Shown here: positions 1-8,422 of the stretch, in pieces
How the letters are laid out: each line of letters begins with the position of its first letter
Position numbering within the stretch: position 1 is the first letter of the stretch
NCBI GenBank assembly: GCA_017524725.1
Contig: JAFXUZ010000013.1
Span: 1-64,000, forward strand
Reading direction: 5' to 3'
DNA: 64,000 nt
From: Clostridia bacterium
Lineage (GTDB): Bacteria > Bacillota > Clostridia > Christensenellales > Aristaeellaceae
Notes under the pieces: generated by a model
Seen by the model: the letters and a program-made list of their open reading frames with translations, nothing else
What the model was told of the DNA's origin: nothing
The model's database searches: none
Made by a program: the position numbers and the translations under genes

Positions 1-135
1 GTAGGCTCCTCGGCTTTGCTACTCCGCTTCCTCCCCTCCTGTCATTGCTGACAGCAGCTTGCGGTTCGCTACACTTGGCGGTAACTACCCGTGGCGGGAC
101 TTTCACCCGCAAGAACTGTGCCATGCCCGGCACAC
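1..135 (-). mobile_element. Group IIC intron, 5' end (runs off the left edge)
   Basis: Read on the minus strand, the sequence starts at position 135 with GTGTGCCGGGCATGG, followed by a GCGGGTGAAAGTCCCGC stem. This is the domain I start of bacterial group IIC introns; the Oceanobacillus iheyensis intron, as I recall it, begins GTGTGCCCGGCATGG with a GGGTGAGAGTCCC stem. The 5' end lies directly after the T-tract of the lepB terminator, the usual class C target. Only domain I is inside the window, so the reverse transcriptase ORF, if present, lies to the left. The short plus-strand reading frames here are shadows. Confidence 0.8.
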
Positions 136-181
136 GAAAAAAGCGGGGCCTTCCCCGCATTTCCGCGTCAAAGGCCCCGCT
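136..181 (-). terminator. Intrinsic terminator of lepB
   Basis: On the minus strand an 11-bp stem (AGCGGGGCCTT pairing with AAGGCCCCGCT) closes a GC-rich loop and is followed by a run of T. It lies about 30 bases after the lepB stop codon. The group II intron begins immediately after its T-tract. Confidence 0.85.
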
Positions 182-213
182 TCGGCATCCTGTATTTTGT
201 TTCCGGTCCGCCG

Positions 214-891
214 TCAGTTGGCGTTCGTCCCGGCCGCGGAGGGCACCGCCGTGCCGTTGGGCACGCCCCGCCAGGCGTTCAGGGGCCATACGACCTGCAC
301 GACATGGCCGACGATCATATCCCTGCCGATGGTGCCGACCGCGCGGGAATCGTTGGAATTGTTCCTGTGGTCGCCCATGACGAAATACTGCCCCTCTTCC
401 ACGGTCCATTCGCCGTTGCTGATATATCCCGATCTGTATGCCTGGGAGATATAGGGCTCTTCATAGGCGATGCCGTTGACGAAAAGGTTCCCGTTGACCA
501 GCGTCACCGTATCGCCGGGCAGGCCGATGACGCGCTTGACAAAGTTGGTATCGCCCCGGCCGGGATAGCGGCAGATGACCACGTCGAACCTTTCAGGGCT
601 GCCGCCCATGGTCCAGCGGGGAGCTGCCTCCTTGGCCTCGTCCGACTGCCAAGGGAAGCACAGCCAGTTGCTGGAATACTGGTACTTGGTGACCAGCATG
701 ATCTCCTTGTCCTGCAGTGTGTCCTGCATGGAATGCCCGTCCACCCGGACGAACTCGATCAGGAACGTACGGATAGCCAGCGCCAATACGACCGCCACCA
801 CAATGGTCAGGATCCACTCCACGATTTCCCTCCACAAGGGTTTTTTCGGCTTGTCCGCTTTTCTATTGGATACGACTTCCAGTTTTGCCAT
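214..891 (-). CDS. lepB: Signal peptidase I
   Basis: Membrane-bound serine protease that cleaves signal peptides from secreted proteins. The 225-residue protein has a short basic cytoplasmic N terminus, one transmembrane segment at about residues 22-42, and then the catalytic serine in GHSMQDTL (Ser54). The catalytic lysine is in KRVIGLPGD (Lys119), and the C-terminal GDHRNNSNDSR box is present. The chosen start (MAKLEV) has AAGGAG nine bases upstream; an in-frame ATG seven codons earlier has no comparable site. It is monocistronic, with a good promoter at 950-978 and a terminator at 136-181. It is divergent from the secreted PIG-L protein. Length and motifs are normal for the family, so identification is secure. 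Confidence 0.95.
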   Translation of the reverse strand: MAKLEVVSNRKADKPKKPLWREIVEWILTIVVAVVLALAIRTFLIEFVRVDGHSMQDTLQDKEIMLVTKYQYSSNWLCFPWQSDEAKEAAPRWTMGGSPERFDVVICRYPGRGDTNFVKRVIGLPGDTVTLVNGNLFVNGIAYEEPYISQAYRSGYISNGEWTVEEGQYFVMGDHRNNSNDSRAVGTIGRDMIVGHVVQVVWPLNAWRGVPNGTAVPSAAGTNAN

Positions 892-949
892 CGGTCCATT
901 CTCCTTTTCCATGCCGGAGGAAGTCCGGCAGGCATTTTAAGCAGATAAT

Positions 950-978
950 ATAATACACGAAATCCCCCGGAACGTCAA
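950..978 (-). promoter_or_regulatory. Sigma-A promoter for lepB
   Basis: On the minus strand TTGACG and TATTAT are separated by exactly 17 bases. The -10 lies about 60 bases upstream of the lepB start. Confidence 0.7.
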
Positions 979-1014
979 TTCCGGCGGATACTTTTCTAAT
1001 CTGTTTCTTTATTG

Positions 1015-1020
1015 TATAAT
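1015..1020 (+). promoter_or_regulatory. Probable -10 element for the PIG-L gene
   Basis: A consensus TATAAT lies 34 bases before the ATG of the secreted deacetylase. No convincing -35 is seen 17 bases upstream, so the promoter call rests on the -10 alone. Confidence 0.4.
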
Positions 1021-1053
1021 ATACTCATTCAGTACTGAACGGGGTGTATTTCG

Positions 1054-2259
1054 ATGCTGAAAAAAGCGGTCCTCGGCCTGTTTCTTTTCGTTCTCCTCCT
1101 TTTCTCCGCCGCTGTGTGCGAGGACGTGACCCGTTTGGCATCCTTTTCCGGAAGGAAGGATTATTCCTTCTCCAACCTCACGGACCGGGACTATTCCACC
1201 CCGTGGAAGTCCGGTTCCGGCAGCAGAGCCTACCTGGAGGTCACCCTTCCCGCAAACCGCCCTTGTTCCACCGTTTACATCCAGTGGTACGGCGACGCCA
1301 TACCCTTCCGCGTCATGGTGGAAAAGGACGGGGAATGGGTGACCCTCTGCCGGATGGACGAAGCCTACTACAACGCCGCAAAGACCCTTCCCTCCCCCCG
1401 CAGCCGTTTCCGCATCTGCCCGGCGGAGGGCGACACGAACAGCATGTCCATCTGCGAGATCCGCCTGTATTCCCCGGGGCCCCTGCCCGACACGGTTCAG
1501 TTCTGGCAGCCCGCCCCCCAGAAGGCCGACCTGATGTTGGTGTCCGCCCATCCCGACGACGAGGTGCTCTGGTTCGGCGGCGCCCTGCCCACCTATGCCG
1601 GTGAAAGGGGCATGGACGTGGTGGTCTGCCTGCTGGTGCCCACCTCGGCCCGCAGGCGGTGCGAATTCCTGGACAGCCTGTGGACCTGCGGGGTCAGGAC
1701 CTATCCGGTCTGGGGCAGCTGCCCGGACAATTACTCCACCTCCCTCAAGGCCCAGTATTCCTACTGGAACGAAAACAGGCTTTTAAAGCTCTTCACCTCC
1801 TGGTACCGGCAGTACAGGCCCGACGTGGTGCTCACCCACGACATCAAGGGCGAATACGGGCACGGCGCCCACCGGGTGTGCGCCGATCTGTGTATCCGGG
1901 CGCTGAAGACCGCGGCAAACAGCGAAACCTACCCGGACATGGCCCTTGAAATGGGCACCTGGGACGTGCCCAAATTGTACATCCACCTGTATTCCGAAGG
2001 CGCCATCGAAATGCCCTGGGACACCCCGCTGGACTTTTTCGGCGGAAAGACCGGCCTGGAGGTGGCAAGGGAAGGCTTCCTGTGCCACGTCAGCCAGCAA
2101 AAGACCCACTACGCCGTAAACAACGACGGCAGGTATTCCTGCACCCGCTTCGGTCTGTACCGTTCCCTGGTGGGCGACGACGTGGAGAAAAACGACTTCT
2201 TCGAAAACATCATCCCGGGCTACAACCCCTTTGAGGTGGTCGAGGAAGAGGACGAATGA
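1054..2259 (+). CDS. Secreted PIG-L family deacetylase with N-terminal carbohydrate-binding-like domain
   Basis: A 401-residue protein. The hydrophobic N terminus (about residues 1-22) looks like a signal peptide or membrane anchor. Residues of about 25-150 resemble an F5/8-type discoidin fold (LTDRDYSTPW, then a run of beta-strand-like sequence ending ICEIRLYS). The second half is a PIG-L/LmbE zinc deacetylase domain: AHPDDE (His166-Glu170) supplies metal ligands and the general base, and GEYGHGAHR supplies the second histidine region. Family members remove N-acetyl groups from GlcNAc-type sugars. The combination suggests an extracytoplasmic enzyme acting on a polysaccharide or glycan. The substrate cannot be read from sequence. 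It is followed 16 bases downstream by the YdcF-like gene, so the two are probably co-transcribed. Confidence 0.85.
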   Translation: MLKKAVLGLFLFVLLLFSAAVCEDVTRLASFSGRKDYSFSNLTDRDYSTPWKSGSGSRAYLEVTLPANRPCSTVYIQWYGDAIPFRVMVEKDGEWVTLCRMDEAYYNAAKTLPSPRSRFRICPAEGDTNSMSICEIRLYSPGPLPDTVQFWQPAPQKADLMLVSAHPDDEVLWFGGALPTYAGERGMDVVVCLLVPTSARRRCEFLDSLWTCGVRTYPVWGSCPDNYSTSLKAQYSYWNENRLLKLFTSWYRQYRPDVVLTHDIKGEYGHGAHRVCADLCIRALKTAANSETYPDMALEMGTWDVPKLYIHLYSEGAIEMPWDTPLDFFGGKTGLEVAREGFLCHVSQQKTHYAVNNDGRYSCTRFGLYRSLVGDDVEKNDFFENIIPGYNPFEVVEEEDE

Positions 2260-2275
2260 TCAGAAAGGAGCAGCC

Positions 2276-2935
2276 ATGGTCAACCAGCGATCGATGGACG
2301 ATATCGCCGGCTTCATCTTTGTTTCCGACGAGCCCCGGCCCTCGGACCTGATCGTCGTTCCGGGGACGCTGCACAGCGCCTGGGCCCTGTGCCGGCGGGC
2401 GGGCGAACTCTATTTTTCGCATTACGCCCCCCGCATCCTGGTCACCGGCCGCTTTTCCCAGCAGTTTTCCTCCTTCAAAGAGGAGGCCGACGCGGTCTTT
2501 AAGCGCCATCCCGGCTGCGAGGAGGCCACAAGCCCCGTGCGGGCCAGCGATTCCGATACCGAAGCCGATTTTCTCCGGCGCATCCTTGTCCATATGGGTG
2601 TTCCGGAGGAGGCGGTCCTTTCCGAGGACAGGAGCGTCAACACCTTCGCCAACGCCTACAACGCCGCCTCCATGCTCATGGAAAAGGGCGTCCCCTGCGC
2701 CTCCATGCTCCTGTGCCCCAAGCCCTACCACGCCAGAAGGGCGCTGATGACCTTCCAGCACGCCTTCCCGGCCGCCCGCCTCCTGGTCTGCCCGGCGGAC
2801 ATCCCCCAATTGAACATCCGCAACTGGTCCTCCACCCGGGAAGGATACCTCCGCATCCTCGGGGAAATGGGAAAATGCGCGGCGTATTTCAGCGTCGACG
2901 GCATGTACGAAGCCGCGTCGGGACCTGTTTCTTGA
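2276..2935 (+). CDS. YdcF/SanA-like DUF218 protein
   Basis: A 219-residue protein with DUF218 family features: a start like SDLIVVPGTL, a middle strand ILVTGRFS, the SVNTFANA segment and the PYHARRAL segment near the end. Family members (YdcF, SanA, ElyC) are Rossmann-like proteins of unclear enzymatic role, several of them linked to the cell envelope. This copy has no membrane segment, so it should be cytoplasmic. The start is set by AAAGGAG before the ATG at 2276; the longer open frame upstream overlaps the deacetylase. It sits between the PIG-L gene and the DUF512 gene. Confidence 0.75.
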   Translation: MVNQRSMDDIAGFIFVSDEPRPSDLIVVPGTLHSAWALCRRAGELYFSHYAPRILVTGRFSQQFSSFKEEADAVFKRHPGCEEATSPVRASDSDTEADFLRRILVHMGVPEEAVLSEDRSVNTFANAYNAASMLMEKGVPCASMLLCPKPYHARRALMTFQHAFPAARLLVCPADIPQLNIRNWSSTREGYLRILGEMGKCAAYFSVDGMYEAASGPVS

Positions 2936-2988
2936 CTTTTTCTCCGGCATGACAGATAATGTACCGGATACGCTCAAGGGAGGAAGCC

Positions 2989-4284
2989 ATGGCGCACAGG
3001 ATCGTTGAAGCGGACCGGAATTCCCCGGGTTACCTTCACGGGATGAGGCCCGGGGACGAGATCCTTCGGATCAACGGGGAGGACGTGATCGACGAGATCG
3101 ATTACCAGGCCCTGACCTCGGGAAGGCACGTGGATGTGCTCCTCCGGCACCCGGACGGAAGGGAGGAGCATATCCGCTTTGTCAAGGAGGAATGGGAGCC
3201 CCTGGGGCTGCGCATGAGCGAAACGATGATGTGCAGGCCCATGCTGTGCCGGAACAAGTGCGTGTTCTGCTTTGTGGACCAGATGCGCCCGGGCCTCAGG
3301 GACACCCTCTATGTCCGGGACGACGACTGGCGCATGTCCCTGATGATGGGGAACTACGTCACCCTGACCAACCTGTCCGAAGCCGAGTTCGACCGCATCA
3401 TCCGCCGGCACGCTTCGCCCCTGTACATCTCCGTCCACGCCACCGAAGCGGACCTCAGGGTCAAAATGATGAAGAACCCTCACGCCGGCGAGCTCATGGA
3501 CCAATTGCGCAGGCTTAAATCCCACGGCATCCGCTATCACTGCCAGGTGGTGCTCTGCCCCGGATGGAACGACGGCCCCCACCTGGAGCGTACCCTTTCG
3601 GACCTGGAGGGCCTTCTGCCCGCGGTGCTGAGCGTCGCCCTGGTCCCGGTGGGGCTGACCCGCTACCGGGACGGCCTGGAAAAGCTGCGGCCCTACACCC
3701 GGGATGAGGCCCGGGAGATCATCGCCCAGGCCGGGGAATGGCAGAAGCGCTTCCTCTCACGCTCATCCACCCGCCTGGTCTTCCCCGCCGACGAATTTTA
3801 CTGCCTGGCGGGGTACGATATGCCCCCCGACGAAGAATACGAGGACTACCCCCAGATCGAAAACGGCGTGGGCATGCTCCGCCGCTTCGAGGAGGAGATG
3901 CGCATGGCCCGGGAGGCCGACGGCGGCCCCGGCAGGAAAAGGCGCATCACCGTCGCCTGCGGCGTTTCGGTGGCCCCCTATATGGAAAAATGGCTCCGGA
4001 AGTACGCACCGGAGGGGGTTGCCTGGCGCGTCAGGCCCATCGTCAACCATTTCTTCGGCGAAACCGTCACCGTCACGGGGCTTTTGACCGGCACGGACCT
4101 TAAAGAGCAATTGAAGGACGAGGATACCGACGAGATCCTCCTCTCCGGGGGCGTGGTCCGGGCCGAGGGCGACCTGCTGCTGGACGATATGACCGTGGAC
4201 GAACTGCGCTCCTCCCTCCCCGCCCCCCTGACGCTGACCGAAAGCGGCGGCGACTGCTTCTACGACGCCGTCCGGGGCCTGTAA
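2989..4284 (+). CDS. DUF512 family protein (PDZ-like plus radical SAM-like)
   Basis: A 431-residue member of the DUF512 family found in clostridia next to der and plsY. Residues of about 1-65 form a PDZ-like domain (GYLHGMRPGDEILRING). A cysteine cluster follows at Cys87-x3-Cys91-x2-Cys94 (CRNKCVFC), the spacing of radical SAM 4Fe-4S sites. The C-terminal third is the DUF512 domain. The start ATG at 2989 has GGGAGG upstream. I know of no established reaction for the family. The fixed neighbourhood with the ribosome-assembly GTPase Der hints at a role in translation or envelope growth, but that is inference. Confidence 0.85.
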   Translation: MAHRIVEADRNSPGYLHGMRPGDEILRINGEDVIDEIDYQALTSGRHVDVLLRHPDGREEHIRFVKEEWEPLGLRMSETMMCRPMLCRNKCVFCFVDQMRPGLRDTLYVRDDDWRMSLMMGNYVTLTNLSEAEFDRIIRRHASPLYISVHATEADLRVKMMKNPHAGELMDQLRRLKSHGIRYHCQVVLCPGWNDGPHLERTLSDLEGLLPAVLSVALVPVGLTRYRDGLEKLRPYTRDEAREIIAQAGEWQKRFLSRSSTRLVFPADEFYCLAGYDMPPDEEYEDYPQIENGVGMLRRFEEEMRMAREADGGPGRKRRITVACGVSVAPYMEKWLRKYAPEGVAWRVRPIVNHFFGETVTVTGLLTGTDLKEQLKDEDTDEILLSGGVVRAEGDLLLDDMTVDELRSSLPAPLTLTESGGDCFYDAVRGL

Positions 4285-4317
4285 GCCCCATACGAGACGA
4301 CCTGAAAGGAAAGACCC

Positions 4318-5664
4318 ATGTCCAAAGCAAAACCTTTAGTGGCCATCGTCGGCCGCCCGAACGTAGGCAAATCCACCTTTTTCAACCGCATCGCCGGCCA
4401 CCGCATCTCCATCGTGGAGGATACGCCCGGCGTCACCCGCGATCGCATTTACGCCGACACCGAATGGTCCGGGCGCAGGTTCACCCTGATCGATACCGGC
4501 GGCATCGATCCCCGCAGCGACGACGTGCTGCTTAGCCAGATGCGCTACCAGGCCTCCATCGCCATGGAAAGCGCCGACGTCATCTGCTTTTTTACCGACG
4601 CCCGCTCCGGCCTGGTCCCCGACGACGAGGAAGTGGCCGCCATGCTGCGCCGCACCCGCAAACCGGTGATCCTGGTGGTCAACAAGGTGGACCACGCCGG
4701 GCTCAGGGACGAACTGTATGAATACTACGCCCTGGGCCTGGGGGATCCCATCGCCGTTTCCTCGGCCAACATGCTGGGGCTGGGCGACCTGCTGGACGAG
4801 ATCGTTTCAAAGCTTCCCCCCGCCGCCGAAGGCGAGGAGGAGGAAGCCGAGGTGATCCAGCTGGCCGTGGTGGGGCGCCCCAACGTGGGCAAGTCCTCCC
4901 TGGTCAACCGTCTCCTGGGCGAAAAGCGGACCATGGTGTCCGACATCCCCGGCACCACCCGCGACGCCATCGACACCCGTTTCACCGACGCCGAAGGCCG
5001 GGAGTTCAACATCATCGACACCGCCGGCATCCGCAGGAAGAAGGCCATCGAGGACGAATCCCTGGAGCGCTACAGCGTCATCCGCTCCCTGAACGCCATC
5101 CGCCGGTGCGACGTGGCCCTCCTTCTGATCGACGCCCAGGAGGGCGTCACCGAACAGGACGCCCGCATCGCCGGGCTCATCCACGACGAGGGCAAGGCCT
5201 GCGTCGTCATCGTCAACAAATGGGACGCCGTGGAAAAAGAGACCGGCACCCTGGAAAAGAACCGCAAACAGGTCTTAAGCGACCTCAAGTTCATGGACTA
5301 CGCCAACGTCCTGTACATCTCCGCCCAGACCGGCCAGCGGGTGCACCTGGTATTGAAGGAAGCCGCGGCCGCCTACGACCAGTACACCCGCCGGGTATCC
5401 ACCGGCGCCCTGAACGACGTTCTGGGCGACGCGCAGATCTCCCTGCAGCCCCCGGTGATGGGCGGCAGGCGGCTGAGGATCTATTACGCCACCCAGCCCC
5501 TCTCTTCGCCCCCCACCTTCGCCCTTTTCATCAACGATGAAAAGCTGATGCATTTCAGCTACCAGCGATACCTTGAAAACACCCTGCGCAAGGCCTTCGG
5601 CTTCGAGGGAACGCCCATCAGGTTCGACCTCAGGGAGAAAAACAAGGAGGACGTCCGAAAATGA
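4318..5664 (+). CDS. der: Ribosome assembly GTPase Der (EngA)
   Basis: Tandem-GTPase factor needed for maturation of the 50S ribosomal subunit. The 448-residue length is typical. Each half has a G1 loop GRPNVGKS (near residues 11 and 186), a G3 DTAG/DTGG element and a G4 NKVD/NKWD element. The final third is the KH-like domain ending in a basic tail. It follows the DUF512 gene by 33 bases and overlaps plsY by four bases (ATGA), so translation of der and plsY is probably coupled. Confidence 0.97.
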   Translation: MSKAKPLVAIVGRPNVGKSTFFNRIAGHRISIVEDTPGVTRDRIYADTEWSGRRFTLIDTGGIDPRSDDVLLSQMRYQASIAMESADVICFFTDARSGLVPDDEEVAAMLRRTRKPVILVVNKVDHAGLRDELYEYYALGLGDPIAVSSANMLGLGDLLDEIVSKLPPAAEGEEEEAEVIQLAVVGRPNVGKSSLVNRLLGEKRTMVSDIPGTTRDAIDTRFTDAEGREFNIIDTAGIRRKKAIEDESLERYSVIRSLNAIRRCDVALLLIDAQEGVTEQDARIAGLIHDEGKACVVIVNKWDAVEKETGTLEKNRKQVLSDLKFMDYANVLYISAQTGQRVHLVLKEAAAAYDQYTRRVSTGALNDVLGDAQISLQPPVMGGRRLRIYYATQPLSSPPTFALFINDEKLMHFSYQRYLENTLRKAFGFEGTPIRFDLREKNKEDVRK

Positions 5665-6284
5665 ACATCACCTGGCAAAACGCTTCAGTCCTGCAGTACA
5701 TCGTATGCATCGTTGCCGCCTACCTCATCGGCAACATCCCCACCGGCGACCTGATCGGGAAACATACCGGCCACAACGTCCGCCAGGAAGGCAGCAAAAA
5801 CGTCGGCGCCACCAACGTGATGCGCACCGCCGGCGTCAAGTGGGGCCTGATCACCTTCGCGGGAGACTTCCTCAAGGCCTACCTGGCCGTGCTCATTCCC
5901 CGGCTGTGGGTGGGGCAGTACAGCTACTGCGCCCTCCTGTGCGGGCTTGCGGTGGTAATCGGCCACAACTGGCCGGTGTTTTTCGGCTTCAAGGGCGGCA
6001 AGGGCATCAGCTGCACCGCCGGGGCCGCCTGCTGCATCTTTTTGTGGCAGGGGGCGCTGTGCTGCGGGCTTTTCCTGGTGGTCATGCTCACCACCAAGCT
6101 GGTCTCCCTCTCCAGCCTTATGATGGTCACGCTGTTCTTCCTCCTGATCCTCTTCACCGTGGGCTTTGTCCCCGCCGGATTGTGGGCCCTGGCTTTGGCC
6201 GTCCTGGCTTTCTGGCGCCACAGGGAAAACATCAAGCGCCTTTTGAACGGCACCGAGAACCGCATCGGCCACAGCAAAAAATAA
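5661..6284 (+). CDS. plsY: Glycerol-3-phosphate acyltransferase PlsY
   Basis: Integral membrane enzyme that transfers the acyl group from acyl-phosphate to glycerol-3-phosphate, the first step of phosphatidic acid synthesis. The 207-residue protein has the family motifs GNIPTGDLIG near residue 24, GSKNVGATNVMRTAG near residue 45, and the central HNWPVFFGFKGGKG. About five hydrophobic segments are visible. It overlaps der by four bases. In many clostridia gpsA follows; here the next gene is bioY under its own promoter. Confidence 0.95.
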   Translation: MNITWQNASVLQYIVCIVAAYLIGNIPTGDLIGKHTGHNVRQEGSKNVGATNVMRTAGVKWGLITFAGDFLKAYLAVLIPRLWVGQYSYCALLCGLAVVIGHNWPVFFGFKGGKGISCTAGAACCIFLWQGALCCGLFLVVMLTTKLVSLSSLMMVTLFFLLILFTVGFVPAGLWALALAVLAFWRHRENIKRLLNGTENRIGHSKK

Positions 6285-6348
6285 AGGCGGCCGCGCTTTA
6301 GCAGCCGGCCGAATAGCCGATCCGGTATAGAATCGGGCCCGCCGGGAG

Positions 6349-6381
6349 TTGTCAACTTTTGTGCTTCAAAAAGGTTGACAA
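6349..6381 (+). promoter_or_regulatory. BirA operator
   Basis: TTGTCAAC and GTTGACAA form an inverted repeat with 17 bases between them. This matches the arrangement of Firmicutes BirA boxes, which I recall as TTGTTAACC-N14/16-GGTTAACAA. The right half covers the -35 of the bioY promoter, so biotinyl-AMP-bound BirA would block RNA polymerase. GC-rich arms (GCCCGCCGGG and CCCGGCGGGC) extend the symmetry outward. Confidence 0.8.
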
Positions 6382-6403
6382 CCCCCGGCGGGCCTGTTAT
6401 ACT
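6375..6403 (+). promoter_or_regulatory. Sigma-A promoter for bioY
   Basis: TTGACA, 17 bases, TATACT. The -35 is embedded in the right half of the BirA operator and the -10 ends 23 bases before the bioY ATG. Confidence 0.8.
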
Positions 6404-6426
6404 TGGCGGGCCCGGGAGGTCATACC

Positions 6427-6969
6427 ATGAAAAAAACTTTTTCGGCTCAAAGGCTCGCCTATATCGCCCTCGGCGCGGCGCTGACCGCGGCCTGCGCCTG
6501 GATATCCGTCCCCGCGCCCGTTCCCTTCACCCTGCAGACCTTCGCGGTGTTCGCGTCGGTGCTGATCCTCGGCGGGCGGGATTCTGCCATCGCCATCCTG
6601 GTGTACCTGTTCCTCGGCGCCGTCGGTCTGCCCGTGTTCGCCGGCTTCAAAGGCGGCCCCGGCGTGCTCTTCGGGCCCACCGGCGGCTACCTGTGGGGCT
6701 TTCTGCTGATCGCCCTGCTTTACCGGATCCCCGTCCGCAAGGAAAGCCTGCCCGTCCGGGCCCTCCTCCTTGCCGCGGGCCTTGCCGTCTGCTACGCCTT
6801 CGGCACGGCCTGGTTCATCACGGTGTATTCCCGCACGTCCCCCATGGGCCTTTCAAAGGCGCTTTCCCTCTGCGTCGTTCCCTTCATCCTGCCGGACCTT
6901 GCCAAACTGGCATTGGCCCTCCTGGTCGGCCGCCGCGTCCGCAGGGCATTGCATATACAGGAAAACTGA
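6427..6969 (+). CDS. bioY: Biotin ECF transporter substrate-binding protein BioY
   Basis: S-component that binds biotin in the membrane and works with an energy-coupling module, which is not encoded in this window. The 180-residue protein has about six hydrophobic segments and the BioY signatures PVPFTLQTFAV near residue 30 and GLPVFAGFKGGPGVLFGPTGGY near residues 61-82. The start ATG follows GGGAGG. No biotin synthesis genes are nearby, which fits scavenging. The BirA box makes the regulation unusually easy to read. Confidence 0.95.
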   Translation: MKKTFSAQRLAYIALGAALTAACAWISVPAPVPFTLQTFAVFASVLILGGRDSAIAILVYLFLGAVGLPVFAGFKGGPGVLFGPTGGYLWGFLLIALLYRIPVRKESLPVRALLLAAGLAVCYAFGTAWFITVYSRTSPMGLSKALSLCVVPFILPDLAKLALALLVGRRVRRALHIQEN

Positions 6970-7002
6970 ATCCCTTCCGCCGCGCAGCCTGCTTTATGGC
7001 CT

Positions 7003-7033
7003 GCCCGGCCGATCCGGGGCGTTTTTCTTTTTA
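7003..7033 (+). terminator. Probable terminator of bioY
   Basis: A short stem (GCCCGG with CCGGGGC) is followed by GTTTTTCTTTTT, about 35 bases after the bioY stop codon. Confidence 0.55.
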
Positions 7034-7380
7034 TGCCTTCCGGACCGGTCCGGTGGTCATCCGATATATACTGCTGCAAAAAAGTCAGGTACGATTTTAT
7101 CCCGATACGGATACTTTTTCGATCCCTGAATTTCAACAGGTCACGTCATATATGATCCAATAGCTGCAAATTTTTTCCATTATTCCGGGGATTTCAGACA
7201 ACACCCTGGGACTTTTTTATCTGTGGCGGCCGGTTTCGAGGTGAAAAAGGTGATCAATAGCCGGAGATATAATAATAGGGGCAACACCGTATAATATCAG
7301 AATGTTGCGGAATCGTCCGGATCGGTTCGCTGTCCGTTTTTTTTGCGCTTGCCATCCATTTGCCGTTATCCATATCACGG
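7034..7380 (+). other. AT-richer intergenic stretch without a recognised gene
   Basis: This stretch is clearly lower in GC than its neighbours. The short frames on either strand have no recognisable motif or ribosome site. It leads into the 3' end of the truncated Ig-like protein and may be remnant DNA. Confidence 0.5.
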
Positions 7381-8166
7381 TCAATTCTGTACTGTGATGC
7401 CATGATCCTGTGCCCATGTTTCCGCGTAGCTTCCTGCCGGACATTGAATCACGACGCTGCTGCCGGAGAACGCGTCATCCGCGATCGAAGTCACGGAGCC
7501 GGGGATCCGGATCAATTGCGCGTTCGGGAGATCGGCGAAGGCAAGGGACCCGATGGATCCGGTCCCTGAGGGGATAACGTAAATGACCGCGGATGTACCG
7601 AGGAAGGCCTCATCCTCAATGTGAGTGACTCCTCCGGGAAGGGTCATCGTCGGCGCGTTATCCATCGAAATGACATTCACTGTGCAGGAGTCGGAGATGC
7701 CGCTTTCGGCTGTCGCCGTGATCGTAACGCTGCCGCTGGCATAGGGCGTCACGATGCCATCCCGGTCCACATCGGCAATGGCCGGGTCGCTGCTTTCAAA
7801 GGTGACCAGGCGGTTCACGCAGGTTTGTGTCTGCATCCTCACATTGGCGATCAGCCGGAGGGGTGTACCCGCGAAGGCTGTCAGCTCCTCCCGGCTGAAG
7901 CTGATCGAGGTAACGGGAAAGCATACATGGATCGTACAACTGCGGGTCAATCCCCTGGAGCTCGCTGCCGTGATCGTGGCCTCTCCGGGACGGAGACAAC
8001 TGACAAGACCACTTTGGTCCACGGTCGCGCAGCGCGTATTATCACTGCTCCATGTGAATGTGTCTTCCGCACCCGGAGGAAGAATATCCGCGACCGTGAG
8101 CTGAAGCTTTTCCTTGGTGATCACATACTGGCTATTATTGTTTTTTATTCTTCCGTTGCATCTCAC
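7381..8166 (-). CDS. Ig-like (Big_2) and BspA-type repeat protein, probably a truncated remnant
   Basis: A 261-residue frame with two bacterial Ig-like group 2 domains at about residues 15-80 and 85-165 (FTWSSDNTRCATVDQSG and SSDPAIADVDRDG are the typical centres). A short leucine-rich BspA-type tail follows (VTHIEDEAFLG, VTSIADDAFSG) and ends in a CPAGSYAETWAQDHG strand. Such proteins are normally secreted, yet no signal peptide is present and no good ribosome site precedes the ATG. The surrounding DNA is AT-richer. I infer the 3' part of a larger surface-protein gene that lost its beginning. It resembles the C-terminal organisation of the protein at 23609-27238. Confidence 0.6.
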   Translation of the reverse strand: MRCNGRIKNNNSQYVITKEKLQLTVADILPPGAEDTFTWSSDNTRCATVDQSGLVSCLRPGEATITAASSRGLTRSCTIHVCFPVTSISFSREELTAFAGTPLRLIANVRMQTQTCVNRLVTFESSDPAIADVDRDGIVTPYASGSVTITATAESGISDSCTVNVISMDNAPTMTLPGGVTHIEDEAFLGTSAVIYVIPSGTGSIGSLAFADLPNAQLIRIPGSVTSIADDAFSGSSVVIQCPAGSYAETWAQDHGITVQN

Positions 8167-8330
8167 GATGAAATAAGCCCGTTTCAGGAATCACCTGTCA
8201 AGATGAAAAAAAATATTTCTCAATAAACCAACATATTTAATTTCACGTTCGTAACAATAGCCTACCCTGGGGGCCTGAAGATTTTTTACCCGATTAACGG
8301 TACTCAAGTGGAACAACCAGATCGACTGTT

Positions 8331-8373
8331 AAAAAAACAGCCGGCCCTGATTTGTCAAATCAAGCCTGGCTGT
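8331..8373 (-). terminator. Terminator of the VanW gene pair
   Basis: A long inverted repeat, ACAGCCGGCCCTGATTT against AAATCAAGCCTGGCTGT, is followed on the minus strand by seven T. It lies about 50 bases after the stop codon of the downstream VanW gene. Confidence 0.8.
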
Positions 8374-8422
8374 TTTGCCTGAATAACGGAACCATTTTCC
8401 GTCGCATCCTTCCGCACTTGCC

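Noticed and set aside
45..948. Plus-strand frames covering the left end and lepB
   Set aside because: They overlap the intron domain I, the terminator and lepB, all on the minus strand.
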